NCBI GenBank assembly: GCA_900544175.1
Contig: UQUN01000026.1
Location: forward strand, 1-38,033
DNA: 38,033 nt
From: an uncultured Alistipes sp.
Lineage (GTDB): Bacteria > Bacteroidota > Bacteroidia > Bacteroidales > UBA932
Direction of reading: 5' to 3'
Part shown: in pieces, positions 1 through 7,623 of the stretch
How positions within the stretch are numbered: position 1 is the stretch's first letter
Layout: every line of letters starts with the position of its first letter
Position numbers and translations under genes: made by a program
Notes under the pieces: model-generated
What the model was told of the DNA's origin: nothing
What the model saw: only the letters and a program-made list of their open reading frames with translations
Database searches by the model: none

Positions 1-72
1 GATACTACTTCCTATCTTTTTCTACCCTTCCGTGTCTACTTTTTCGAGAGCAGCATCGCATGATTATTAATT

Positions 73-80
73 TAAATTTG
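73..80 (+). promoter_or_regulatory. TAnnTTTG-type -7 box (weak candidate)
   Basis: TAAATTTG matches the Bacteroidota sigma-ABfr -7 consensus TAnnTTTG. It sits only five bases before the ATG at 86, so use of this box would give a leaderless message. No clear -33 TTG is seen at the right spacing, so this may be chance. Confidence 0.3.
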
Positions 81-85
81 ACAGA

Positions 86-1408
86 ATGAAGAAGTATTGT
101 TTTTTGAGTACAATGTTTGCGGCAGCGGCAATTGTGGTGTTCGGAGGATGTGAGCAGAACAGGGAGGTAACTGTTGAACCGTCGATAAATTTCGGGGAAG
201 ACAGTGTGTTGAGCGTTCCGGCAGAAGGGGGGCCTGCGGATTTTCTTGTAGAGGTGCAGAACCCATGTGAGGATGGTGAGCTTTCAGCTGTTGCCCAAGG
301 GGACTGGATTTCGGATGTCGTGTGCGGGGATGGATCTGTAAGTTTTACAGTTGCCGTGAATACAGAGGAGGTTGAGAGGAGTGCGGAGATAAAAGTTGTC
401 TACAGGTATGACGGAGCAAGGACGGTGGAGCGTACCATGTCTGTTGTTCAAGAGGCGGCTGTGGCGCAACCGCCTGCGGAAGAGTATGACGTAGATATTG
501 CAGCGGTATATGCCGATGCACTGTATCAGTCTGACAGCGAGGGTCTGATGGACGTTAGAATGGTATTTACCGACATGGAGGTTGTCGGAGACAAAGTTAC
601 GCCTCCGGGAGCGATGCTTTATGTGGAGGCACTTTTCACGCTCAATGAGGAGGGCCGTCTGGATATAGGAGACTACAATGTGGCGCTTGAGAATGCTCCG
701 TACACTGTGTTTCCGGGTCAGGTAGTGGATTATGCTGGAGTCAATGTCACCATGGGAACTTATCTGTCTTTGTTTGACGAGAACGGGATAAGGACAGAGC
801 ACCTTGTGTCGGGAGGAACGATGAGCATAGGCGGTGACGTGCAGAGTTATGATATCGAGTGCCGTTTCACGACAGAGGACGGGCTGAGTGTACGGTGCAT
901 ATGGAACGGCCCGCTGGCAGTGAGAGATGTCCCGGGACCGTTCTCGACACTGACTGACGACTATACTCTGGATCTGTCCAATGCCGTGGGCAGCGCCAAG
1001 TATTTCGCTGACCTGTACGGAACCGGGGGTGCAAACTGGTTTATCGAACTCAAGCCCGCAGACGGTGTGGCAGGGGATGCCGTCAATATGGACCTCGTGT
1101 GTGAGGATCTTGATTTCAACAGTGGAATAACGGCCGGAACATACCATGCGTCTTTGGACAACACCCCTGCTCCAGGAGAGTATCTTACCGGTTCCATGTC
1201 ATATAGCAGCCTGTTGGGGACAGTTTATATGGGTGACTATGTTGACGGCTATCCAGAGTCGTATGCTCCGGCCACTTCTGGAGACCTGGAGATCATCCGC
1301 AACCAGGATGGAGGATATACGTTTAATTTCATTTTTCAGGATGACAAAGGAAATGTCTGGGACGGGACATGGACGGGTCATGTAGATATGATAAAAATGC
1401 GTCCGTGA
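86..1408 (+). CDS. BACON-domain surface lipoprotein
   Basis: The 440-residue product starts with a lipoprotein signal peptide: basic MKK, a hydrophobic stretch, then FGG-C22 as lipobox. Residues about 30-115 have the look of a BACON domain (a VPAEGG stretch, then a GDWISDV stretch and an alternating beta pattern ending in VVQEA), a carbohydrate- or mucin-associated Ig-like module of Bacteroidota. Residues about 130-275 and 290-435 look like two copies of one beta-rich module, each with G-x-Y strands and a DG/DDKG..W.G ending (DGLSVRCIWNGP and DKGNVWDGTWTG). It is probably an exported, lipid-anchored surface protein. The ATG lies six bases after a TAAATTTG sequence, so either the message is nearly leaderless or the promoter lies upstream of the window. 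Substrate unknown. It is followed by a strong hairpin terminator and so is probably transcribed separately from the next gene. Confidence 0.85.
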   Translation: MKKYCFLSTMFAAAAIVVFGGCEQNREVTVEPSINFGEDSVLSVPAEGGPADFLVEVQNPCEDGELSAVAQGDWISDVVCGDGSVSFTVAVNTEEVERSAEIKVVYRYDGARTVERTMSVVQEAAVAQPPAEEYDVDIAAVYADALYQSDSEGLMDVRMVFTDMEVVGDKVTPPGAMLYVEALFTLNEEGRLDIGDYNVALENAPYTVFPGQVVDYAGVNVTMGTYLSLFDENGIRTEHLVSGGTMSIGGDVQSYDIECRFTTEDGLSVRCIWNGPLAVRDVPGPFSTLTDDYTLDLSNAVGSAKYFADLYGTGGANWFIELKPADGVAGDAVNMDLVCEDLDFNSGITAGTYHASLDNTPAPGEYLTGSMSYSSLLGTVYMGDYVDGYPESYAPATSGDLEIIRNQDGGYTFNFIFQDDKGNVWDGTWTGHVDMIKMRP

Positions 1409-1430
1409 CAGGTGCTGGCATATGAGCAAT

Positions 1431-1478
1431 AGAACGACTCCCGCTGCAAGCATTTGCGACGGGAGTCGTTCTGTTTAT
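1431..1478 (+). terminator. Rho-independent-type terminator after the BACON lipoprotein
   Basis: A perfect 13-bp stem pairs AGAACGACTCCCG (1431-1443) with CGGGAGTCGTTCT (1460-1472). An inner GCAA/TTGC stem extends the hairpin, and a T-rich tail (GTTTATT) follows. It ends the lipoprotein transcript. Confidence 0.85.
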
Positions 1479-1563
1479 TCCCTGAGCGCGATGGGAATTC
1501 AGTGCGGAACTTGCCGGCAGAAGAAATGCGGCAGGTGTTATACGGTATTTGAATGGTATTTGC

Positions 1564-1571
1564 TACATTTG
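1564..1571 (+). promoter_or_regulatory. -7 box TACATTTG for the UDG-like gene
   Basis: TACATTTG matches TAnnTTTG and lies 21 bases before the ATG at 1593, a normal distance for a short leader. No -33 TTG at ideal spacing is evident. Confidence 0.5.
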
Positions 1572-1592
1572 TGATTAAATTGCAGCATACGG

Positions 1593-2648
1593 ATGCACAA
1601 GTATTTCTTCAAGCCCAGAGTGGGGGCTGACTACCGTTCCGGTTTTCTCGGATTGAGGACTTTGGTCCTCGGGACATATCATTATTGCTGGTATGTGGAG
1701 TGTCCGTATTACCAAGATTGTGTTACAGCTGCCAGAACATCGGAATATGATGTGCGCTGTCCTAAATACAGTGCTGTGGACGACCGGAAATACTACCGTC
1801 TGTCTTGCAGCAATGTCATAGAGATAGACTCATATATTGAGGGCGAGCATTATCCTGCTTATGACGCATTTACTCACAAGATGTCGGGCATCAAGTCGTA
1901 TGTTGGCAATAGGATCCGGGCGGCTTTCTGGGATAAGGTGGCGTTTTACAATTGGATTCAGTATTATCTTCCAGGACCTCAGGAGGATTTTCAGTACCGG
2001 CAGTGGGAGGAGGTGTTTCTGCGGGATCTGCCTGCGTTTGAGGAGGTGCTGAGGGAACTGCGTCCGCAGGTGGTGCTGGTGTGGACGGACACGCTCCGGG
2101 AGTTTCTGGACCGGCACTGCGCATCTTTGGAAGAACTCTCGGTGCTGCGTGAGCAGAATGTCGGAATGGATTCGATGGAAGTGTGGGCATATAGGGTTGT
2201 GCATGTAAATGATATGTCTGCCAATGAAATACACCTTCCCGACTACAATGCTTTCGATGGATCAAGCTCCGATGACGGAAATGCAGTATCCGGAAAAAAT
2301 AAGAAAAGGTTCAGAATACAGCTGAGAACTTTGCAAAAAATAGTTAGGAACTCTTTCCTGTGCCGAAAACTCGCAGAGGCTGAATCTGTCAACAAAATGG
2401 CGATAATCCTGTTGGATGCATACCGCCACGGAATTATAGATGTCACGGTCGATGAGGATGGCTGCAGGGTGATAGTGCCGGCCGGCAGTACGGATGAGAT
2501 GGTGTGTCTGATTGACCGTATAAGAAAAGATGTCCGGGTCAGCGGTACGAAGAGAGGCCTTGAGATAGGGGAGGTGCAGCGGCTGCTTGGTACCGATATC
2601 AGTCATGTTCCGCAGCGCATTCACAGATTGGGTACTCATTCCGGATGA
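1593..2648 (+). CDS. Uracil-DNA-glycosylase-like protein with Cys cluster and extra C-terminal region
   Basis: The first 210 residues of this 351-residue protein align by eye with the product at 10924-11562. Shared features are K/QP-x-VG-x-x-Y-x-x-G, LVLG-x-x-HYC (residues 24-32), an AY/NTYTKF-like stretch, WDKVAFYNWIQYYLPGP, and an LRPQVVLVW strand. These match Bacteroidota proteins usually annotated as uracil-DNA glycosylase family. It differs from its relative in two ways. It has a cysteine-rich insert (C32, C37, C43, C56) that could bind metal or an Fe-S cluster. Where the relative has THPS near the end of the fold, this one reads VVHVND, so the second catalytic motif appears lost. Residues about 215-351 are an added, charged, probably helical region that I do not recognise. 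Glycosylase activity is therefore doubtful; a nucleic-acid-binding or sensing role is a guess. Confidence 0.75.
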   Translation: MHKYFFKPRVGADYRSGFLGLRTLVLGTYHYCWYVECPYYQDCVTAARTSEYDVRCPKYSAVDDRKYYRLSCSNVIEIDSYIEGEHYPAYDAFTHKMSGIKSYVGNRIRAAFWDKVAFYNWIQYYLPGPQEDFQYRQWEEVFLRDLPAFEEVLRELRPQVVLVWTDTLREFLDRHCASLEELSVLREQNVGMDSMEVWAYRVVHVNDMSANEIHLPDYNAFDGSSSDDGNAVSGKNKKRFRIQLRTLQKIVRNSFLCRKLAEAESVNKMAIILLDAYRHGIIDVTVDEDGCRVIVPAGSTDEMVCLIDRIRKDVRVSGTKRGLEIGEVQRLLGTDISHVPQRIHRLGTHSG

Positions 2649-2728
2649 ATGTTATCGATGTGTTATTAATTTATAGGGTATTGTCTTTGTTATCAGTTGA
2701 TTGGTGTGTAGATTGCCGGAAGATTTAG

Positions 2729-2756
2729 TTGAAGTGCAATCATCACACTATCTTTG
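2729..2756 (+). promoter_or_regulatory. Promoter P1 (TTG-N17-TATCTTTG)
   Basis: TTG (2729-2731) and TATCTTTG (2749-2756) are separated by 17 bases, close to the Bacteroidota -33/-7 arrangement. A transcript from here would begin near 2763 and carry the hairpin at 2795-2823 plus the whole attenuator-like leader. Confidence 0.6.
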
Positions 2757-2794
2757 TATTAACAGCATACATATACTGAAAATGAGAAAATCCG

Positions 2795-2824
2795 ACAGTC
2801 CGCACATAAGTAATGCAGACTTTT
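2795..2824 (+). repeat. Hairpin and left arm of an inverted repeat (partner 2946-2972)
   Basis: AGTCCGCA (2797-2804) and TGCAGACT (2814-2821) form a stem with one mismatch, followed by TTTT, so it could act as a small terminator of a P1 transcript. The full stretch 2795-2820 is also nearly the reverse complement of 2946-2972 (ACAGTCCGCAC and AGTA-TGCAGAC blocks matching, with short indels). It can therefore pair with the apical part of the downstream hairpin instead. Confidence 0.55.
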
Positions 2825-2826
2825 CG

Positions 2827-2834
2827 TATATTTG
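2827..2834 (+). promoter_or_regulatory. -7 box of promoter P2 (TATATTTG)
   Basis: TATATTTG is a perfect match to TAnnTTTG. Transcription would start near 2841, just before a GGTC-GCGA-GACC hairpin with a GNRA loop (2843-2854), and would run into the long hairpin at 2895-3016. Confidence 0.6.
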
Positions 2835-2840
2835 CAAGAG

Positions 2841-3046
2841 ATGGTCGCGAGACCTGTGCAAATAGAAAATACTGATTGTGAATCTTAGGATTCCCGGGAC
2901 AACAAAACCGCCAATTTTGAACACACGGGGATAATAAGCATCACGGTCTGCATACTTACAAGTGCGGACTGTTGTTTATTACGTGTGTAAGGTGCTTGGC
3001 GGTACCTGTTGTCCCGTATATAGGCAACAGTGCCGCATTTTTTATT
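2841..3046 (+). ncRNA. Structured leader RNA / attenuator candidate (alternatively a free small RNA)
   Basis: Three structures are visible. First, GGTC-GCGA-GACC at 2843-2854. Second, a long hairpin with outer arms CGGGACAACAAAACCGCC (2895-2912) and GGCGGTACCTGTTGTCCCG (2998-3016). Inside it ACACACG/CGTGTGT (2921-2927 with 2982-2988), TAATAA/TTATTA (2932-2937 with 2976-2981), and an apical CGGTCTGCA/TGCGGACTG stem with two G-U pairs (2944-2952 with 2963-2971) also pair. Third, a terminator formed by 2999-3013 with 3023-3036. The second and third share the strand 2998-3013, so they exclude each other, as antiterminator and terminator do. The next start codon is at 3069, with no other promoter between. 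A long bulged hairpin with internal loops could instead be a 6S-like RNA; the sequence alone does not decide. Confidence 0.6.
2999..3043 (+). terminator. Rho-independent terminator overlapping the long hairpin
   Basis: GCGGTA (2999-3004) pairs with TGCCGC (3031-3036), and CTGTTG (3006-3011) pairs with CAACAG (3025-3030). C3005 is bulged, and T3012-G3024 and C3013-G3023 extend the stem. Six T follow at 3038-3043. The left arm is also the right arm of the competing upstream hairpin. Confidence 0.75.
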
Positions 3047-3068
3047 GTAAATTGTAATAAGTGCCGAT

Positions 3069-5297
3069 ATGTGTAAAAAACTATTATTTGGATTCTTGTC
3101 GTTGTTTGCAGGTCTTCCGTTGCTTGTTTCATGCGGGAGAGAAACATCTTCTGAATGGTATCTTGCATCAGGGGGAATAAGGTTGTATGTGGAGGATTCC
3201 CTGAGTACATTGTTTACAAAACTGACCTATGAGTGGGATGGTGATGCCCGGTATGGGCTGGCCCACGGCAGAGGCAATCTTATCGCAGTGGATAAAAAGG
3301 GAGAGATACATTCGTCAAAAGAGACCGAAGCGTATTATGGCTTGACTTCTCCCACAGAAATCAATACTTTGAAGACTCCTGGAAGCAGTGTCTATTACGG
3401 AGAGTCCCGAAAGGGGGAACCGCATGGCTTTGGTTTGAAAAAGCACTTGAGCAGATTGTATATAGGTGATTTCCATAAGGGACAAGGGGACGGGCATGTC
3501 TATATATTGGACGGAGACAAGCTGCGGTATGACGGCGAGTGGAAAAAAGGGATGCTGAACGGATATGGGGAGATGTATGCTGCGGACGGCTCTTTCACGT
3601 ATAGTGGAGATTTCAAAAAAGACGAGTTCTCGGGCCATGGGACCAAACTGTATAGCGACAGTACGATGTATGTCGGGAGTTTCAAGAATGGAGAATATTG
3701 CGGAAAAGGAGTGCTGTATGCCGGTGACGGTTCGGAAGTTTACAGAGGAAGATGGAAGGAAGGTCTTTACAACGGCAAGGGCACTCTGTCCGATACGGCT
3801 GCCGGAATGTATGCGGGGACGCATATATGGAAACGTGGAGAACTTCCGGAAAAGACAAAGGCCCTGTATGACAGGATTTCCGTAGATTCTGAGAATTATA
3901 CCCGGTATTATGCCGGAATTCAGAGATATGAGTTGTACAGAGGCTGGTTTATAGCAGGGGCTGTCGTGATTCTGCTGCTGATGGCGGTGCTGCTTATAAG
4001 TGTCAATGCAAGAAGTTGGCAGGCTGTTAAGACCAGAAAGGATCCTATGGCCGGCTCATCGGCTTATTGGCTGTTGGCTCTTGGCGGACTGTGGGGACTG
4101 CACCGGGCATATCTGGCCGTGGAAGAAAAAGAAAGAGGCATTAAAGTACTTTGCATGTCTCAGTATCTGTTGTTTGCCGTGTTCCTTGCTGTTAATATGC
4201 AGAATATAGCAATCTGCGGTCTGAGTCCTGTCTTATGGGCAGGTCTCTCGGATGTCTCTGTCTTGACAGTGGTGCTGCTTGTGCTGGATGTTCTATGGCT
4301 TGTTATGGACATTTTCTGGGTTCCCTACAGAATATATGTTCTGACAAGCCTTTATTACAGGCGTAGTCCGGAGGAGATGGATATATTGCAGGGCAATAAG
4401 ACCAAGGTTGAGGAATTTTATGAGGAGCTGGGGCCCTATTTGGATAAATGCAATAACCGCATGCAGGAGATTCTTTCAGAAGCACATGAGGTGATGTCCA
4501 GAAATTTTGAATCAAAAGGGGTAGTGTCAAAATTAGCCAAGAAAGTGGCGCGTGACGGCTCTATGGAGTTTGAGCAGAAAAAACTGGAGGATCTTTCGGG
4601 CCTTGTGGAGCGTGCTGAAAGGCAGGTCAGTTGGGTGGAGGACAAGAACCTTGAACTTTACAGCTTTTTGCAGGATGCCCGTCTTGCAGCTTACCGCAAT
4701 ATGTATCTGGCTAAGGAACTGATTGCTCAGGTAAGGGAGTCCCGCGGTAAGGAGCAGACTCTTAGAACGGATATCTTTAAAGGTATGGATGATATCGATA
4801 TCGAGATTGACTGGTCTGCCATGGGCGATGTCTCGTGGAATGTCGACGGGGCATTGAGCGATTTTACTTCAGTGTACAAGGGATTGACAAAACTTGGATT
4901 CGGAGGAAATAAAGGAGCATTGGTCGCCGGTGGTATCGCCGCCCTCGGAGCTGTGCTGGAAAACATAAATGCAAGGAATGAGCAGAAAGACAACGCGGTG
5001 AAAGCTCAGGGAAAGATAGTCGATGGATTGGAAAAGATTTCAAAGCAGATGTTGGAACTTTCGGGAGAAATACTGCGCAATGCCGAGAAGATGTCTGCCC
5101 TTTTTATGGCGAACAAGGCATTTGTCCAGGCTTATGCCCATCTGCGCGATACTGTTTTCGGAGAAGTTTCATTCCGCAACTGGAGGAAAGGTGTCAATAA
5201 GAAAAATCCTGTATTCGAGTCGACTCAGTTTGAGCAGGATATTCATCACCTTACCTTGGTATGCAGTGAGTACAATAAGATAAATAAGGCAAAATAG
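3069..5297 (+). CDS. MORN-repeat lipoprotein with TM2-like membrane domain and coiled-coil C-terminus
   Basis: This 742-residue protein begins with a lipoprotein-type signal (LVS-C22). Residues about 100-255 hold six or so MORN-type repeats (examples: YIGDFHKGQGDGHV, YDGEWKKGMLNGYGEM, YVGSFKNGEYCGKGVL, YRGRWKEGLYNGKGTL), which form beta-hairpin stacks often linked to membranes. A transmembrane helix lies at about 292-314. A TM2-like domain follows, with a GGLWGLHRAYLAV turn and a VLWLVMDIFW helix (about 326-425). The last 310 residues are mostly helical and coiled coil, interrupted near 605-630 by a Gly/Ala-rich hydrophobic stretch (GALVAGGIAALGAV) that could insert in membrane. It is the first gene after the attenuator-like leader and heads a long co-directional run. 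Biochemical function unknown; a membrane scaffold or channel-forming role is only inference. Confidence 0.8.
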   Translation: MCKKLLFGFLSLFAGLPLLVSCGRETSSEWYLASGGIRLYVEDSLSTLFTKLTYEWDGDARYGLAHGRGNLIAVDKKGEIHSSKETEAYYGLTSPTEINTLKTPGSSVYYGESRKGEPHGFGLKKHLSRLYIGDFHKGQGDGHVYILDGDKLRYDGEWKKGMLNGYGEMYAADGSFTYSGDFKKDEFSGHGTKLYSDSTMYVGSFKNGEYCGKGVLYAGDGSEVYRGRWKEGLYNGKGTLSDTAAGMYAGTHIWKRGELPEKTKALYDRISVDSENYTRYYAGIQRYELYRGWFIAGAVVILLLMAVLLISVNARSWQAVKTRKDPMAGSSAYWLLALGGLWGLHRAYLAVEEKERGIKVLCMSQYLLFAVFLAVNMQNIAICGLSPVLWAGLSDVSVLTVVLLVLDVLWLVMDIFWVPYRIYVLTSLYYRRSPEEMDILQGNKTKVEEFYEELGPYLDKCNNRMQEILSEAHEVMSRNFESKGVVSKLAKKVARDGSMEFEQKKLEDLSGLVERAERQVSWVEDKNLELYSFLQDARLAAYRNMYLAKELIAQVRESRGKEQTLRTDIFKGMDDIDIEIDWSAMGDVSWNVDGALSDFTSVYKGLTKLGFGGNKGALVAGGIAALGAVLENINARNEQKDNAVKAQGKIVDGLEKISKQMLELSGEILRNAEKMSALFMANKAFVQAYAHLRDTVFGEVSFRNWRKGVNKKNPVFESTQFEQDIHHLTLVCSEYNKINKAK

Positions 5298-5323
5298 TTA
5301 AACATAATTTAAATTCTAAAGAA

Positions 5324-5746
5324 ATGGAAACAAACAATGAGACTATGACGCAGCAGGTCGGAACGCTGGATGTGAATGAGATGCTTGGTGCTGCGGAAAA
5401 AGGCATGGATATGATAAACAATGTGGCTGATGTCTATCAGCGGTCAAAGGAAATAGAAAGGGATATCTGCCTCATACAGTCAGCCAAAGAGGTGGAACTT
5501 AGGAGAATAGCGGCGCAATATGAGTTGTGCCGCGAAGTCCTTCAGGGGACTTTCGGACAGCGCCAGCAGGGTCTGGCCGCGCATTATCAGATCCTGGACA
5601 AGGCCCTGGAGTCCGATGACCGGGAAATGATTGTGGCAGCCTTGCAGGGTATAAGCAAGATAGTTGTCTCGAATCCTCTGGAGAGTTATTCCAAGTTCTT
5701 GGAGGCATGGAATGATAAGAGCAAACCGCTTGAACTTGATTTTTAA
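5324..5746 (+). CDS. Small helical protein, partner of the flanking membrane proteins
   Basis: A 140-residue soluble, mostly alpha-helical protein with no signal peptide. Residues about 15-90 have a heptad-like pattern rich in Glu, Arg and Gln (YQRSKEIERDICLIQSAKEV), consistent with coiled coil. The C-terminal part (DKALESDDREMIVAALQGI, then NPLESYSKF) resembles small hypothetical proteins of Bacteroidota found with membrane partners. It lies 26 bases after the MORN/TM2 gene, and its stop overlaps the next start (TAATG at 5744-5748), so it is translationally coupled to the five-helix protein downstream. I do not recognise a named family. Confidence 0.75.
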   Translation: METNNETMTQQVGTLDVNEMLGAAEKGMDMINNVADVYQRSKEIERDICLIQSAKEVELRRIAAQYELCREVLQGTFGQRQQGLAAHYQILDKALESDDREMIVAALQGISKIVVSNPLESYSKFLEAWNDKSKPLELDF

Positions 5747-6279
5747 TGAAGACATTCATCTCATGGCTTATCGCCAACTTTGAGACAGCGATGACGGTAC
5801 TGCTGATAGCAGTGTTCGCCCCTTTGTATCTTTCCACGGTGGATGACATCTCCGTCAGGGATCTTGGTGTCAGCGGAGTCACTCTTGCTATTATTTTTTT
5901 CGGTGTGTTCATATCACTGCCGGCGGTTTTCTCTACAAGGAGTTTCTCCACTTCAGTCACAGAGTTCCTGGTGCTTGTGGCATTTTACATTTTCCTTTTG
6001 GTGTACAGATTTGACTTTTTTGACGGCATATTCAATATGGGTGCTGTTACGGCCATGATTATCACTGCCGGTGTTACGAGTCTCGTTCTTGCGATTCCAA
6101 TAGGCATCTATACGGCCAGGAATATGGACGAGGTGGTGTCCCGCCGTATGCTGTGGTCCAACAGCAATGTCTCAATGTTCGATATGACCTTGAAGTACAG
6201 CCTGAACCGCTTTATGGTGGCTTTCGTTTACTTTTCATGGATGTGGGTCTGTCTTTCGGTTTATTTTATGTTCAGATAG
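5746..6279 (+). CDS. Five-helix integral membrane protein of unknown function
   Basis: A 177-residue protein with about five hydrophobic helices: near 5-27, 38-60, 72-93, 99-122 and 156-177. The N-terminus has no cleavable signal. A polar, charged loop (ARNMDEVVSRRMLWSNSN) lies between helices four and five. There are no recognisable catalytic or ion-binding motifs. The start codon overlaps the stop of the preceding gene, so the two proteins are probably made in a fixed ratio and may form a complex with the MORN/TM2 lipoprotein. It could be a small channel or membrane anchor, but nothing in the sequence shows this directly. Confidence 0.75.
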   Translation: MKTFISWLIANFETAMTVLLIAVFAPLYLSTVDDISVRDLGVSGVTLAIIFFGVFISLPAVFSTRSFSTSVTEFLVLVAFYIFLLVYRFDFFDGIFNMGAVTAMIITAGVTSLVLAIPIGIYTARNMDEVVSRRMLWSNSNVSMFDMTLKYSLNRFMVAFVYFSWMWVCLSVYFMFR

Positions 6280-6307
6280 ATGATTAACTTTAAATCAATA
6301 TTTCACT

Positions 6308-6565
6308 ATGCTTTACAATTCAACCAAAACAACTGCCGGCACGGTGATGCCGTTGTTGATGGGATGCACTCCTGTATCCAGGATAGAGGAATGCTCGGAT
6401 TCCATGGATTCGTACTACGATCCTGCGACTCAGAGGACTTATGATGCCAGACTTATTGGTACTTACAGCCTTAAGACTTCCGCAACAACAATTAAGAATG
6501 GTAGAGGGCGCAGCACTCAGACCGATAGAAAGAATCAGATAGACGACCAGAAGGTGGTTAATTAG
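6308..6565 (+). CDS. Putative graspetide-type precursor peptide
   Basis: This 85-residue product ends on the base directly before the ATG of an ATP-grasp peptide-ligase-like gene. That is the usual layout of omega-ester/amide (graspetide, microviridin-like) precursor and ligase pairs. Its C-terminal third is rich in Thr, Ser, Lys and acidic residues (TSATTIKNGRGRSTQTDRK, then QIDD), giving hydroxyl or amine donors and carboxyl acceptors for cross-linking. The N-terminal part contains MPLLMGCTP and DSYYDPATQRTYDARLIGTY, which could be the leader, but the microviridin PFFARFL leader motif is absent. There is no signal peptide and no Shine-Dalgarno site. It could alternatively be a small protein substrate modified elsewhere. 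The precursor assignment rests on position and composition, not on a recognised family. Confidence 0.6.
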   Translation: MLYNSTKTTAGTVMPLLMGCTPVSRIEECSDSMDSYYDPATQRTYDARLIGTYSLKTSATTIKNGRGRSTQTDRKNQIDDQKVVN

Positions 6566-7576
6566 ATGGTGCTGATTTTCACCAACAAGGAAGACTCACA
6601 CCCCAACTTTGTGATAGAACGTCTGGCGGCATCCGGAGTTCCTGTCTTCCGTCTCAACACGGAGGCTCTGCTCACTGACTATGAATTCAGCTGGTGGGCG
6701 GATGCCTCCGGTTGTGATTTTACTATAAGGTGCAAGTCCAACAGATTGTCTGTCAGAGGGTCGGAGATTACAGCCGTATGGGACCGCAGGCCTGAGAAAC
6801 CGGCGGAGCTTCCGATAGTTAGTACGGAGTCTGTAAACAGGCACAACCTGAAGGAGGCATTCGGATTCCTTTATTTCATAAGGTATTACCTTAAGGATGT
6901 CCCTTCCATAGGCAGCATTGCGAATGACCGTCCGGCCTCATCAAAGATGCTCCAGATGAAGTATGCCCTGGAAGTGGGCTTTAACATACCTCCGACTTGT
7001 TTCTCCAATACCAAGGAGGCTGTTTCTGGATATGTCTCAGAGGGGAGGAACTACGTCCTCAAACCGATTGAGAACGACAGTCTCTGGGATGAGGAAGCCG
7101 GCACGCAATGGGTTTTCTTTGCCGCCAGGACGACGGCCGAGGATCTGCTTAGCGCGCCTGAAGATGCGTATTCGCAGACCGTGTCGTTCATCCAGGAGTA
7201 TGTTGACAAGGCCTTTGAACTGCGTGTGACAGTCGTGGGGGACAAAGTGTTTGCCTGCAAGATAGACTCGCAGGCTCAGCAGGACGATATCGGCCGGATC
7301 GACTGGCGGCAGGGGTGCGATCATGGAATAAAATGGTCCAGGTTTGACCTGCCCGAAAGTATCGCCGGGAAGTGCACCGCATTTCTCCGCCGGATGGGAC
7401 TCAACTTCGGTTGCTTCGACTTCATCGTCACGCCCTCCGGCGAGTACGTTTTCCTTGAGTGCAACCCCAACGGCCAGTGGCTGTGGGTCGAGCTGGAGAC
7501 CGGGCTGCCCATTTCGCAGGCCATAGCAGAATTTTTATCAGAAATAAAAAATCTAACTGGTAAAGGCATCGGTTAA
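6566..7576 (+). CDS. MvdD/RimK-like ATP-grasp peptide ligase
   Basis: A 336-residue protein with the two-part plan of graspetide ligases. An N-terminal pre-ATP-grasp domain opens with VLIFTNKEDSHPNFVIERL, has FRLNTEALL, and carries VWDRRP (71-76), equivalent to the VWxRRP signature of MvdD-type maturases. The ATP-grasp domain follows from about 110: YVLKPIENDS (nucleotide-binding lysine), FIQEYVDKAFELRVTVVGDKVFACKID, then FDFIVTPSGEYVFLECNPNGQW, with E298 and N300 as likely metal ligands. Such enzymes activate Asp/Glu carboxylates as acyl-phosphates and join them to Ser/Thr or Lys side chains of a precursor. The gene abuts the small gene upstream (TAG then ATG), which supports an enzyme-substrate pair. 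The last 15 or so codons turn sharply AT-rich, at the edge of the foreign-looking segment that follows. Confidence 0.85.
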   Translation: MVLIFTNKEDSHPNFVIERLAASGVPVFRLNTEALLTDYEFSWWADASGCDFTIRCKSNRLSVRGSEITAVWDRRPEKPAELPIVSTESVNRHNLKEAFGFLYFIRYYLKDVPSIGSIANDRPASSKMLQMKYALEVGFNIPPTCFSNTKEAVSGYVSEGRNYVLKPIENDSLWDEEAGTQWVFFAARTTAEDLLSAPEDAYSQTVSFIQEYVDKAFELRVTVVGDKVFACKIDSQAQQDDIGRIDWRQGCDHGIKWSRFDLPESIAGKCTAFLRRMGLNFGCFDFIVTPSGEYVFLECNPNGQWLWVELETGLPISQAIAEFLSEIKNLTGKGIG

Positions 7577-7623
7577 TTCTACTGATTATAGGAAGATATT
7601 TAGCAATTTTAAAATTAAAGAAA

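Noticed and set aside
284..1147. Minus-strand frame opposite the BACON lipoprotein
   Set aside because: A shadow of a gene with a signal peptide and BACON domain; no recognisable domains or start context.
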